From: Argentina anserina
Taxonomy: Eukaryota; Streptophyta; Magnoliopsida; Rosales; Rosaceae
DNA: 64,000 nt
Reading direction: 5' to 3'
NCBI RefSeq assembly: GCF_933775445.1
Contig: NC_065877.1
Coordinates: forward strand, 5,766,001-5,830,000
Notes under the pieces: generated by a model
Databases searched by the model: none
What the model saw: the letters and a program-made list of their open reading frames with translations, nothing else
Told to the model about the DNA's origin: nothing
Translations under genes and position numbers: made by a program
Shown here: in pieces, positions 49,380 to 60,882 of the stretch
Layout: each line of letters opens with the position of its first letter
Position numbering within the stretch: position 1 is the first letter of the stretch

Positions 49380-51010
49380 GGAGGCTGCCTGAATAGTGGC
49401 AGGGCAGTTATACTTCGGTGAATTTCATTAATTTTTGACTTTGTTCGGTTCTCGATCGACGCAGTTAGCCCTTATTAACACAATATATCCCTAATGGTAG
49501 CCGTGTGCGTGTTAAAGTTTATTTTCTCAGTGTAGTTTGTCTATAAACACACATTTACATATCATCTAATACAACTACATTGCTATGTACATTGTGATTC
49601 ACATGACTAAAATTCACAAAATGATGCTCTGACCGTTAGATGTGATCCCCACACTAAAATATGGCTACGGTTCAAATTTCATCAATTTTCGACTTCATTC
49701 GGTTCTCAATCAACGTGGTCAGCCCTTGTTAACACAATACATCCTTAAAGGTAGCCGTGTGCGTGGTAAAATTTATTACATATTTTTTGAATGCATCGAG
49801 AGAACGAATTATCTCGATATTGTAGTAATTTTTGGAGAATGTTTTGAACAAAATAGCTAGTGAAAAGTCAAAAAATGAATATGTAGCGCAATTCTGACCA
49901 CCCATTTGACCACTTTTTTTTGTGTTTGTTTTTTTAACTGATTTCTCAACTTCAAAAACTCTTTTGAAATAGCTTCAGTGTCCTAAACAATCCACAAAAA
50001 TCATTACACACTACCACTGATGCACTCTATCCAGTGATGTAAAAATTTTCAAATAATTATATTTGGGTAAAACGGCTGCCCTTAGGCATGTATGAGACAA
50101 AACAAGTTAATTGTGTGGATCGAAGTCCAAACGTTACTGAAAATTAGTAAACTTTATACCACGGCTATAGTACACTATATCGACGATATCTTACGGTCGA
50201 TTTTTATAATTTTTATTCCTTCAGTGTAGTTTGTCTATAAATACACACATTTACATATTATTTAATACAAATTTTATACTACATTACAAGGCACGTTATG
50301 TTTTATATGACTAAAATTCACAAAATAAAGCTCCGACCGTTGGATGTGATCCCCACACTTGAATATGTGTACGATTTGAAGTTCATCAATTTTCGACTTC
50401 GTTAGGATTTCGATCAATGCGGTCAACCTTAGTTAACACAATACTTCCCTAAAGGGAGTCAATAAAGCAGATTATTTAGAGCTAGAAGTAATTTTTGAGA
50501 TTGAATTTATTTTAAATTTTTTAAATGCATCGTTGACACAATGATTAACTAGAGATAGTAGTAATTTTCGGACATGTGACACAATGATTTTTTTAGAGTA
50601 TTGCAATTCATTGAAATTTGTTAAAAGTCAAAGAATGGACACGTGACACAATTTTAGCCACTTATTTGCCTACCTTGTTTTGTGTGTGGTTTTTTAAATG
50701 AATTATCAACTTTAAAAACTCTTTAAAAATAACGGTGTTGTCCGAAAAATTCCGTGAAAATTACTACACGCTACCATTGAAGCACTGTATTAAGTGATAT
50801 AAAATTCTTCAAATAGTTATATTCAAGAAAAATAGCCACTCTTAGGAAGGTATGAGGTATAAATTGTTAACCGTGTGGATCAAGATTCAGACGTTACTAA
50901 AAATTAGTGAAATTTGTACCATGACTATAATACACTATAGCGACGATATCCTACGATCGGTTTTTTAAAATTTTATTCGCTCTCTGAAGTTTTGTTTTTA
51001 TAAACACACA
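49380..51010. repeat. degenerate tandem array of about 700-760 bp units
   Basis: Two near-complete units and a partial one. The landmark TCAGTGTAGTTTGTCTATAAA recurs at about 49529 and 50221, with a weaker copy near 50980. GATGTGATCCCCACAC recurs at about 49638 and 50345. The TTCATCAATTTTCGACTTC block followed by GTTAACACAATAC recurs near 49410, 49676 and 50385. The block from GACCAC to CGACGATATC recurs at about 49890-50200 and 50650-50950. Copies differ at many positions and by small indels. Within a unit, the TATGGCTACGGT..AATTTTC stretch is complementary to the downstream GAAAATTAG..ACCACGGCTATA stretch, so the unit has foldback potential. No open frame of note. Confidence 0.75.
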
Positions 51011-51039
51011 CATTTACTTTATAATGTGATAAGTTAATT

Positions 51040-51400
51040 TTAATTTTTTAAATAAGTGACTAATTTTATTCTAAACTTAATATAGAAGTTATGATACGTT
51101 AGTGAAGACTGTAGTGATTGACAACACTAGTTCACAATATGGTCTATCGACAACAAACGATGTGATCAGAACATATATTTAGTGACATCCTTTAGAGTAT
51201 ATTAGTGGTATTTTCAATTTACCAGAAATTCAAACGGTCAGACAAAGCCTGAATTGCCGAATTGGATAAAAAATTTACATGATCTATAAATATAAGTGTC
51301 AAATACATCAGATGTTGTCGATTTATCTCGAGAAATTATCTCCATATAGTCTCTTTATAAATGCATAAAGAAATTGAATTCCTAAAATCATTTTATTAAA
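51040..51400. repeat. diverged relic of the 505-bp foldback unit outside the hAT element
   Basis: The order of landmarks matches the 505-bp units at 52.1-54.0 kb. These are TTTATTCTAAACTTAATATAGAAG, then TTATGATACGTTAGT, a CAATATGGTCTATCGACA segment, GATGTGATCAG..ATATATTTAG, and a later segment with TCAGATGTTGTCGATTTATC. Identity is clearly lower than among the array copies, and this copy lies left of the element's target duplication. Confidence 0.6.
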
Positions 51401-51728
51401 ACAATATTCTTGAAACTAAAGCCCACTTATTTGGGCATGTAGTATAATTATACATTGTCCAGACCCATAGAGAATGTCATATTTTGTAAAGGTCTGTGCC
51501 AACATTTTCCTCTACGATAGCATACCTGTCTGATGGTCCTACCACACCAAAAGCTTCAGCTCCACCTCCGGCCACCGCATGGCGGCGGAGGGGTCTTTTT
51601 CTCTTCCTCTTCTCAATGGATATCAGTCCATGGTCTTGCATGTATGATCGATGCACTAGAGAGGGAGAATCAACGAGATGAATAATAAAAGCTTCCCTGT
51701 CAAATTCCATGATTTCGGCCAATCCAAC

Positions 51729-54227
51729 TAGGGGTGGACAAACTGACCCGAAAACCGAAAAAAACGGACCCGAACCCAAACCGAACCCGAAAAAACCAAA
51801 ACCCGAATAAAACCGAACCGAAAATAAAAAAACCGAACCGAACCGAATCTGTTTGGGTTGGGTTTTGGGTTCAGTCCCTTAGAAACCGAACCGACCCGAA
51901 AAACCCGAAGTCAATGGTCAACGTTACAAAACGACATCATTTTGTCATATTTATAATTTTACATTATTATTATTTTTTTAATAAAAAATAGTGTAGTCGG
52001 CCTCATAGCCTCACATAATTTCTAACTTAATTGACCTAATGTATAAGAGGCGTATTATTTAGCCGTCTTGCTTCCTTCATATAGTCGCTTCATAATGTGA
52101 TAGTTTTATTTTAAACTTAATATAAAGGTTATGATATATTAGTTGACACTTAGGCAATCGCCAACTCTAATTCGAAATATGGTTGATCGACACCATCAGA
52201 TGTGATCGTTATATATATCTAGGGACCACGTAAAAATTTCATCTATTTTGGACATGGTTTGACCATTCGTACCTACGGTTAACTAAAAAAGAGGCGTTTT
52301 GACATATTGAAACCCCATTGACCGGGGTTTTGCCAAATAGATTTCTTTTATGCGACCACGCACGATAGGTAATAAAAATTAGGTGATTTCAGATATGCAA
52401 ACAACTTTCGGCGTTCGCATATTTGTAATAGGTCCTCCCTTAGGGCATAATAGTGGTGTTTTCGATTTACAGAAAATTCCGACGGTCAAATGAGGTCTGA
52501 ATTGGATGATATTTTTATAGGGTCACTAAATATATATACCGATCACATCAGCTGGTGTCGATCGATCCCTATAAATTTTCTTCATATAGTCGCTTCATAA
52601 TGCGATAGTTTTATTTTAAACCTAATATAAAGGTTATGATACATTAGTTGACACTTAGGTGGTCATCAACTCTAATTCGAAATATGGTCGATCGACACCA
52701 GCAGATATGATCGGTATATATATTTAGGGACCCCGTAAAAATTTCGTCCGTTTTGGACATGGTTTGACCGTTCGGGCTTACGGTCAACCAAAAAAGAGGC
52801 GTTTTCACATAATAAAACCTCATTGACCGGGGTTTTGCCAAATAGATTTCTTCAGTGCGACCGCGCACGATAGGTAACAAAAATTAGTTGACTTCAAATA
52901 TGCAAACGGCTTTCGGCGTTCGCATTTTTGTAATAGGTCATCCCTTAGGGCATAATAGTGGTGTTTTCGATTTACCGAAAATTCCGACGGTCAAATGAGG
53001 TCTGAACTTGATGAAATTTTTATAGGGTCACTAAATATATATACCGATCACATCAGCTGGTGTCGATTGATCCCTAGAAGTTTTCTTCATATAGTCGCTT
53101 CATAATGCGATAGTTTTATTTTAAACCTAATATAAAGGTTATGATACATTAGTTGACACTTAGGTGATCGTCAACTCTAATTCGAAATATGGTCGATCGA
53201 CACCAGCAAATGTGATCGGTATATATATTTAGGGACCCCGTAAAAATTTCGTCCATTTTGGACATGGTTTGATCGTTCATACCTACGGTCAACCAAAAAA
53301 GAGGCGTTTTCACATAATAAAACCTCATTGACTGGGGTTTTGTCAAATAGATTTCTTCAGTGCGACCACACACGATATGTAACAAAAATTAGGTGACTTC
53401 AGATATGTAAATGGCTTACGGAGTTCGCATCTTTGTAATGAATCCTCCCTTAGGGCATAATAGTGGTGTTTTCAATTTACCGAAAATTCCAACGGTTAAA
53501 TGAGGTCTGAATTGGATGAAATTTGTATAGGGTCACTAAATATATATACCGATCACATCAGCTGGTGTCGATCGACCCCTAGAAGTTTTCTTCATATAGT
53601 CGTTTCATAATGCGATAGTTTTATTTTAAACCTAATATAAAGGTTATGATGCATTAGTTGACACTTAGGTGATCGTCAACTCTAATTCGAAATATGGTCG
53701 ATCGACACCAGCATATGTGATCGGTATATATATTTAGGGACCCCGTAAAAATTTCGTCCGTTTTGGACATGATTTGACCGTTCGGACTTACGGTCAACCA
53801 AAAAAGAGGTGTTTTCACATAATAAAACCTCATTGACCGGGGTTTTGCCAAATAGATTTCTTCAGTGCGACCGCGCACGATAGGTAACAAAATTAGTTGA
53901 CTTCAAATATGCAAACGGCTTTCGGCGTTCGCATCTTTGTAATTGATCCTCCCTTAGGGCATAATAGTGGTTTTCAATTTACCGAAAATTCTGACGGTCA
54001 AATGAGGTCTGAATTAGATGAATTAATATATATATAATATTACGTATTTTACATACGGGTAAAACCGAAAAAAAAACCGAACCGAACCGAACCGTACGGG
54101 TTGGGTTGGGTTGTGGGTTACAGTCTCTAAAATAGAAAAACCGAACCGAACCGAACCGAATTTAAAATTTGGGTTGGGTTATGGGTTTTGTCCAAAACCG
54201 AACCGAATGGACCCGTGTCCACCCCTA
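51729..54227. mobile_element. 2.5-kb hAT-like element without transposase
   Basis: The termini are perfect inverted repeats, TAGGGGTGGACA at the left and TGTCCACCCCTA at the right, flanked by a perfect 8-bp target duplication AATCCAAC (51721-51728 and 54228-54235). Subterminal regions (51740-51910 and 54060-54205) are packed with ACCGAACC and GGGTTGGGTT motifs, in both orientations. The interior is a tandem array of 505-bp units. I find no hAT transposase domain, so it would have to be moved by an autonomous relative. The intact duplication and ends imply a fairly recent insertion. Confidence 0.9.
52070..54030. repeat. 505-bp foldback tandem array (about 3.9 copies)
   Basis: The period is exactly 505 bp between equivalent points at 52644, 53149 and 53654; a first copy starts near 52075 and the last is cut near 54030. 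Each unit holds two inverted arms. One reads TCGATCGACACCAGCAGATATG and then TATATATATTTAGGGACC (about 52688-52735). Its partner is TATATATACCGATCACATCAG and then GGTGTCGATCGA (about 52534-52565). Complementarity extends outwards through TAAAAATTTCGTCC..GGTTTGACCG. Copies 2 to 4 are nearly identical; copy 1 is slightly more diverged. Confidence 0.9.
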
Positions 54228-54235
54228 AATCCAAC

Positions 54236-54686
54236 CATTCCCTCACCATGAAATTGGTAAAATATCATTCCTCTTCTTTTTCTCTACATGCTAGAGTCGT
54301 TAATTTTCCGTTTGAACCCAAATTGATACCTTCTTTTTCTGGGGTTTCGCCCTCTCTTCACTGCCCTTTTTTTTTACCTGACTTGTTGATTTTCAATTTT
54401 GAACCCGATGGCTTTTAGACCTCCATATGTTCAATTCAAAGCTTGTTAGGATAGAATAGAATAAGAAAGGAAGAAGAGACGGAGAGGGGGAACCATAAGC
54501 AATAATTTTTTTAAACAACCACAGTTGCACAAAAAGCACGTGGTGTTCACTATGGCTCGATAACACACTCTCGTCACCCCGTTAGTCAAATAACAAGATT
54601 GAACAAATTTTGTGGCTGTTGTGCTGCCACGCAGTGAAATTAGCTGAATGTGAACCTTCACCTAGTGAAGGGAAGAATTTTCGGTT
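54236..54686. other. intergenic between two mobile elements
   Basis: No gene is recognised. A short Phe/Ser-rich open frame at 54188-54418 starts inside the hAT element's terminus and looks spurious. Confidence 0.4.
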
Positions 54687-55700
54687 TGTTACGGGGGATT
54701 AGCTGGGATTGGACTCCATAGTCCAAAAAGTTAGTCTGAAACCCATGTTTGGGAAAACACGGGATTAGGTTAAATGAGACTAGCTAGTCCCCGCTTCTCT
54801 AATTTCCGGGACTATGGAGAGGCGCCGATTTTGGGGGGACTGTAGAAGCCCTCGCCTCCTCTCGCTTCCTTTTGAGACTTCGACTTTCGTCACCGAGTCG
54901 ACTGCAGCTTCGCCGACCCATGAACCCAGCGACTTCGCACCTCCGTCTGACGCAAACTCTTCTTCTTCTTTCTCTTTTTCTTCTCATTTTCTCCCATCAC
55001 CACTGCCCATCAAATCTCTCACCGTCACCCATCAAGTCCATCACCGCCGCCCTATCAAGCCACGCTGCCGCCGGCGGGATTTCAGTGTCGCTGTCGCAGC
55101 GTGCTCAACATGAGCAAAGCTGATTTGGGGCTATGAGTTTTTGATCAATTTCACGGTGGGTGTTTGGTTTGGTGTTTGAAAGTTCTGGGTTTGGGTGATT
55201 AAAGGAGTTTAGATGGAATTGTTGATCGATCGATCGAGTTTACAAAAAAAAAATTGGATTATGTTCATAATTCTAGAAATTTGGATTCTGTTCAAGTTGA
55301 ATGGAATTTGGGAGAAATTGGTTGTGAGCAAGAGAAACTGATGCAGAAGAAGAGGAGAGAAGGACGATGAATAGGGATTAATGGGTATGTGGACTGGTCG
55401 AGCAAATTTGTAGAAGATTGAGCCAATATGATTCTATGATTCAATAAAATTGTATCCGACTCCTTTTTGTTTTTGGGTTCGTGTATTTCTTCCCTTTTTC
55501 CTTTCCCATAATTGTGTTTCATCAGCATCAACTCCTCTTTCTTTATGGGTTTTGTTTCTAGAGTGGTGTTAATGGTTATCATAGTCAAGTTGCTCCCAAA
55601 CATGGGTTTGGCTTATTGTAGAATAAACTTGGTTTGAGGAGAGCTGGACACGGGTAGAAATTAAGCCTAGCTACCATAGTCCCTTGTACCAAACGTGCCC
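54687..55700. mobile_element. possible non-autonomous DNA transposon with imperfect inverted ends
   Basis: The left end GTTTGTTACGGGGGATTAGCTGG and the reverse complement of the right end (GGGCACGTTTGGTACAAGGGACTATGGTAGCTAGG) share GTTTG-TAC-GGGA and TAGCT-GG. Inside, CCCATGTTTGGGA near 54743 is answered by CCCAAACATGGGTTT near 55593. The interior includes a GC-rich, Ser-rich open frame (54814-55113) with no known domain. A Harbinger-like element is possible, but no TSD was defined. Confidence 0.4.
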
Positions 55701-56831
55701 TATATGATTTTTGCTGAGAAATCAAGTATGTTCGATCAATGAATACTAGTTTCCTACCTCAGTTAATATGCGACTGTGTAGAAGTTAATGTTAAGACTTT
55801 GAGGATCGAGCTAGCATTGAGTTGTTGTATATAATTGTAGAAACAAAAACGTAAGCTTTACAATTGCCATACGTACATATATGTAGTTTTAAGTAATTGT
55901 ACGTACGTATGTGCATTTACATGGCCAATAATTATTCCATGTCATCATATAAACTGTTTTGTTCCTCTACATACTCAGATGACTGATCATCTGACCTTCT
56001 ACGTACTTGAACTCTTGAAGTCTTGATTCTTGAATACCGACCATAAACACGGTTATGATCAATCTGGCTGGATATTATTGAAAGCCTATTAATTCAGAGC
56101 TCTGAGGCAATGAGGGTGTCAGAGTGCATGATGAACATTAAGGTGAAGTGGCAGTACAGGTAGTAGGGTTTCCTCATTATGACTATCAAAGTTCCCATAT
56201 TGGTTTTGAACTTTTGATCACTACTATTGGTGTCACTACAAAACAGTAAGAAGTCAGAGATCGAACTAGCTAGGCATGTACCCAATTAGCGGATTCAGCT
56301 TTTGGATGGAGTGATTGGGTAAGTGGTATTAGGGTTTCTTCCACTGTTGATCGCTTAATGCTTATCGAGTACGCAATCAGAGGTATTTGGTTCAAGTGGT
56401 CTGAGAGAACTATGCCTTCTCTGAAATGGAACAACGGTTCGAGGGCTTTTAATTCCATGCTCTTGATGTCATCGTGTATAGTAGAACCCGTTCTTGAACT
56501 CCAAGCAAGGGCCCGCGCCGGCTGTACGTAATTGTAGCTGAGCAAGTGTTCTCTTCCCAATTCGCCGTCCAGAACAAAAAGATACTAGCTTCTTAGCAAG
56601 TTCTGACTCTGTACATATGCATACATTATGGAGTGGATTGTTCTATTTAGCCAATCATGAAGGCGAGAAAAGGAAAGGTGTGCATGTATACATGCAGCAA
56701 GTCGTCTTCATCAATTTCGTACGTACTTCAAAAGTTCTTCGATCCACCTTTGCATGACTTCAATTGTTTTAGGAGTGTATGGAAATGATAAAGGCTGGTA
56801 AACATAAACCAGTTGTCCTAGTACATGTAGG
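55701..56831. other. intergenic, unassigned open frame
   Basis: A 96-codon minus-strand frame at 56560-56270 (SYNYVQPARALAWSSRTGS, LNQIPLIAYSI) is open, but I cannot place it in a family. It may be a gene fragment or chance. Otherwise nothing is recognised. Confidence 0.3.
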
Positions 56832-58686
56832 CAGGGGCGGATCCAGGATTGAAATGATGCAGGAGCTTTAATAACGTGGCTTATATAACAGTACAAATTA
56901 AATAAAAATAATGTAGCAAGTCTTTCTCATGAACACTCTGCGCAACATGCAATACAATACAATATAAAAGGTACATAAATAAAAACTAACTAAATTTTAC
57001 TCTACGTGGAACCAACTCTTCAAAATCTTTGATCACCACCTCATTATCAACCGCTTCAGCAAATTCCTTCTCAATGTGGAGTACCATGCAATCGTCAAGA
57101 AATTCGTCTTCTATCTTGTTTCTGAGTTTGTTTTTTATTATGTTCATGGATGAAAAAGCTCTCTCAGTGGTAGCAGTAGAAACGGGAATGGTCAACACTA
57201 AGCAAATCAATCTATATATCATCGGAAAAAACTCTGACTTCCTTTTTTGAACAAGTTGCCGACATAAATCAGATATAGAATCTAAATTGATAGTCAAGTA
57301 CAACATTGAATACCTCTATGTGGAAATGGTGCTCAATGGTGATAAAATTATGTTGTTGACATGGACGACCCGTGCCATCCAAGTAACGAGCAGTCATATC
57401 AGGCATATCGATGCTATGTTTCTCACAGAATGAAGTAAGGGCTACCAAAAAATCATTCCAACCATCATCTCTCATCTCTTGAAGAAGCGATTTTGTATGT
57501 GCCACAATGTTCAATGCAGCTCGGATGTCAATAGCTTTTCGTTGTAGTGTTTGACAAAGATGTTCTGTGACTTTCATGATTCTATACATCAAAATCAGAC
57601 AAAACACAAACTCGAAGGCTCTCAAACAAGGTCATTCAAACAATTTGGATAAAAACTGTAAACACAAGTAAACACATATGAGCATACCGTACTGCCGTCA
57701 ATATATGAGGTATCATATGAAGCACTAATAAAGAAAGACATGATGAGCAACTTCAAACACAAGCAATGTCCGAAAGTCCGTCTTCCAGCTTCATACTAGA
57801 ATCTTAAGTGTAACACACAATAGAAACCACCACACAACCAAAACTTTATTAGCTAATAACTTCAGGTTCATGCACTAATCGTCACAACTCACACCATGTA
57901 GTTAGCTATTTATAACATAAGCATAGCCAGCTGAAAGTTGCCTCATAAACCTTTTCTCCCTTGAATTTATACGTCAGCAACAGACACAACACTTCCCTAT
58001 AATCCTCCACCAGGCAAGTTATATAGTCTCGATCGATCATGATCAAGCACGGATCACAAACTTCGGTCGCCCCATTATCCTATTTCCAGCTACATTAAGT
58101 GCAGGAGAACTGCAATTAATAGTAACCACCCTCCTTCCCAATGTCACAGTCTCACAGATAAACACTAATTCACAGTTTCAACCTAAAGTTACTAAACATA
58201 AGCCAAAGAGCTAAAACTAATAAATGAAAAAAATCCGATCTCGGAAACAAAACCAAACACCACTAGTTTCAAAAAGAGCTAGGGGCTTTCTTGTGCTGCT
58301 ATTTCAATAGCCCAGTACATCAACCATTCATACATTAACAACTATAAACAAAAACCTAACAAACAATATGAACCAATAACTGCAAAGCTACACATCCTAC
58401 AGCACGGCTCGATCTCAACCAAAGCATTTGCAAGAACAAGAACGAGTAAGGCAATCGATTCAGCCTAGAAATGGCAGTAACGAATTCCTACCGTATCAAT
58501 TGGAAGCGTAACAAATCAAGAACAGGAATCGAGAATCAGAAGAGACTATATAACTTGCCTGGTGGAGGATTAAGCTTCAATGAGGTCCGCGGAAACCCTA
58601 GGTTTTCGAACACGGAGAATAAGAAGGAAGAAGAAAAGCCGATCGAAACGCAGCGGTTTAGGGATTGGAGAAGGATCGCGAAGGCC

Positions 58687-58755
<69 letters not shown>

Positions 58756-59067
58756 CTCCGTGAGTTGAGAGCGATGGGTTTGGGATCGGAGAAGAAGAAA
58801 GAAGGGAAAATAGGGAGGCAAGGATAGAGAGAGCTCCAAAGAGTTCGAAGATTTTACGATTTTTTGCAAAAGCCTTGTGATGTATCAAAACAGTGGGCTG
58901 CTGGGCAGTGTGCGCTGAGCAGCAGAGGGTTTCGCGTGAGGAGAGAGACGAAGGAATATCTAATCTGTTTTTTTTTCTTGGGCTAGTTAATATATAATAA
59001 TTTTTTGAAACCCAAAATTTAAGCATGGGCTCCAGCCCAGGCAAGCCTTGGGCTGGATCCGCCCCTG
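56832..59067 (-). mobile_element. 2.2-kb hAT transposon with degenerate transposase
   Basis: The ends are CAGGGGCGGATCCAGG at the left and, in reverse, CAGGGGCGGATCCAGCC at the right. They are flanked by a perfect 8-bp target duplication CATGTAGG (56824-56831 and 59068-59075). On the minus strand, about 57625-56990 encodes the end of a ZMYM1/TTF-type hAT transposase: LLQEMRDDGWNDFLVALTSFCEKHSIDMPDM, then LICLVLTIPVSTATTERAFSSMNIIKNKLR, the hAT dimerisation domain. The frame is interrupted near 57300, and the catalytic N-terminal part is missing or unrecognisable, so it is non-autonomous. The right part (58560-58960) looks like a plant gene leader, with a (GA)n run and an AAACCCTAGG telobox. 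Confidence 0.92.
58690..58753. repeat. (GA)n microsatellite in hAT element
   Basis: About 32 GA dinucleotides in a row, inside the leader-like part of the hAT element. It gives spurious Arg/Glu and Ser/Leu open frames. Confidence 0.95.
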
Positions 59068-59407
59068 CATGTAGGAGAAGAGAACATAACGTCCCGGATT
59101 ATACAATCGATCATTTTCTACTAACAAAACCAACCCAAATTAAAAGAGTACAGAGATTCTCCATATTAAACTTATGTATCTTCTTAAAATTCTTGCAGAC
59201 CAATAAAGTGGATTTTTTTACTTCCTTTTCAAAGGAATGTTATGACTTATGAACAAGCTTACAAAGTAGCATGCGTAGCACAAGGTGAGAGCTTCACATG
59301 CTCGTTTATTTAATGAACAAGTTCTTAAAGAACATTACTCTGACGAATATCATTGACACAGTTGAAGAACAAATCCCCCCAAAACCCAAAATCCTAGTGT
59401 CACATTG

Positions 59408-59410
<3 letters not shown>

Positions 59411-59446
<36 letters not shown>
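59411..59446. repeat. (TA)n microsatellite
   Basis: About eighteen TA dinucleotides. Confidence 0.9.
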
Positions 59447-59449
<3 letters not shown>

Positions 59450-60822
59450 GATGAGCCCATCAAGCCAGTTACGTTCCCATTCCCCTTGACTGATGTATAA
59501 CATTAATCTCCTTCTAGATTTGTCATTTGAAAATCAACTGTAATAGCTGATTTGAACCATCTAGGAATAGCAATGTTTTTGTATTTTAGATATAGCGAAA
59601 CAACAATGGCAACAACAGCTATTGTATAATTAAGCCTATTGTCTGAAAGTTAGGAATGAGATTATTATATAGAGACTACTGAGGGTCGCATCGAAAGGTT
59701 GTTCGACTGAATTTCCTATTAGTTGGACAAAGAGCAGTTGGTCAAAGCTTGGAAATTTGCAGGCAAAATGGCGGACATTCCTTCACATGTAGAATTGCAA
59801 GGAGCAAGTCGTGGGGAAATTGAGAAAAGACTTCGCAGAGACCACATGGCTTGGAGAGTGGGAAATTTGATATATACTATACAATTACATGCACTATGAC
59901 TAAATCACATGTTTGAAACGAGAAAATTCCTTACATTATTCAGCCACTATTAGTCTATTAATCAAAATATTGTTAGATATTTAATCAAGACTAATTAGTC
60001 GTGGATATTATGATACGTATTTTTGGCAAAAGGATTTGAAGTTAAACCTCATGTACGTTAGACATTGTGAATGAGATATATCACTACGTACATCTACATT
60101 AATTAATAACCAGTTGGTCGGTTCAGATACAACTCACTTGTTTATAAACATAATGACTCATTTACTTACTTAGTAGCAGCACTCTTTCTCAATGACTCGC
60201 CACTTTGTTAGTACTTTATGCAAACGTTTGATAGATGAGCAACATGCATGCCAATAGACATGAAATCCCTACTTGATTACATTTCTTCTGTATAATTTAA
60301 TTATAGCCAATTAATACTATATAATTGATGTTAATTATGGATATAATTTGTAAATTTAAACTTTCATACAAGGATAAACCACCCACTACTCGAAAGGGCC
60401 CTAGAGGCTAGGGTACTGTTAATGGTACCAAAATCGTTCTTCCTCTCTGTAAACATGTATACAACTAAGAGATAATTAGACATAACCTCAATTTGAAGCC
60501 CCATTTTGAATCCAAACCCACACCCAATTTTTTTTTAATCTATACCCAAATTAATATGTTTTATTTTAAAATAAATATTTTTCATTTTGAATTATTTTTT
60601 ACCCTACTAGTTTGAAAATGGAAACAACTCTACTTAATTTGTACATCCATTCATTTCAAATTTGCATTGAAAAAAACTTTATATATAGCCCAATGCTAAA
60701 CTGAATCAATATTGATACAAACAATTCATTTCTTTTGAACTAGTGCAAAGAGGAAGAAGATTAAATCAATTTGTTTGTTTGTGAATAATTATGTATCACT
60801 TACACTATCATCTATGCATAAT

Positions 60823-60882
60823 TGTTACATTCTCTTGGTTTCTACCAACAAGTGTTACATTCTCTTGGTTTCTACCAACAAG
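60823..60882. repeat. perfect 30-bp tandem duplication
   Basis: Two identical copies of a 30-bp unit beginning TGTTACATTCTCTTGG, in AT-rich sequence. Identity suggests a recent duplication. Confidence 0.9.

Noticed and set aside
52644..53890. Three near-identical 78-codon minus-strand frames at 52644, 53149 and 53654
   Set aside because: They recur exactly once per 505-bp unit and begin in the same place, so they are a by-product of the tandem array. No known domain, and the fourth copy does not keep the frame.
58471..58869. Arg/Glu-rich and Ser/Leu-rich frames of about 100-120 codons on both strands
   Set aside because: They are produced by the (GA)n microsatellite and its surroundings; opposite strands are equally open.
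59025..59252. Open frame reading into the right end of the hAT element
   Set aside because: It begins in the terminal inverted repeat (GSSPGKPWAGSAPA is the TIR translated), so it is not a gene.
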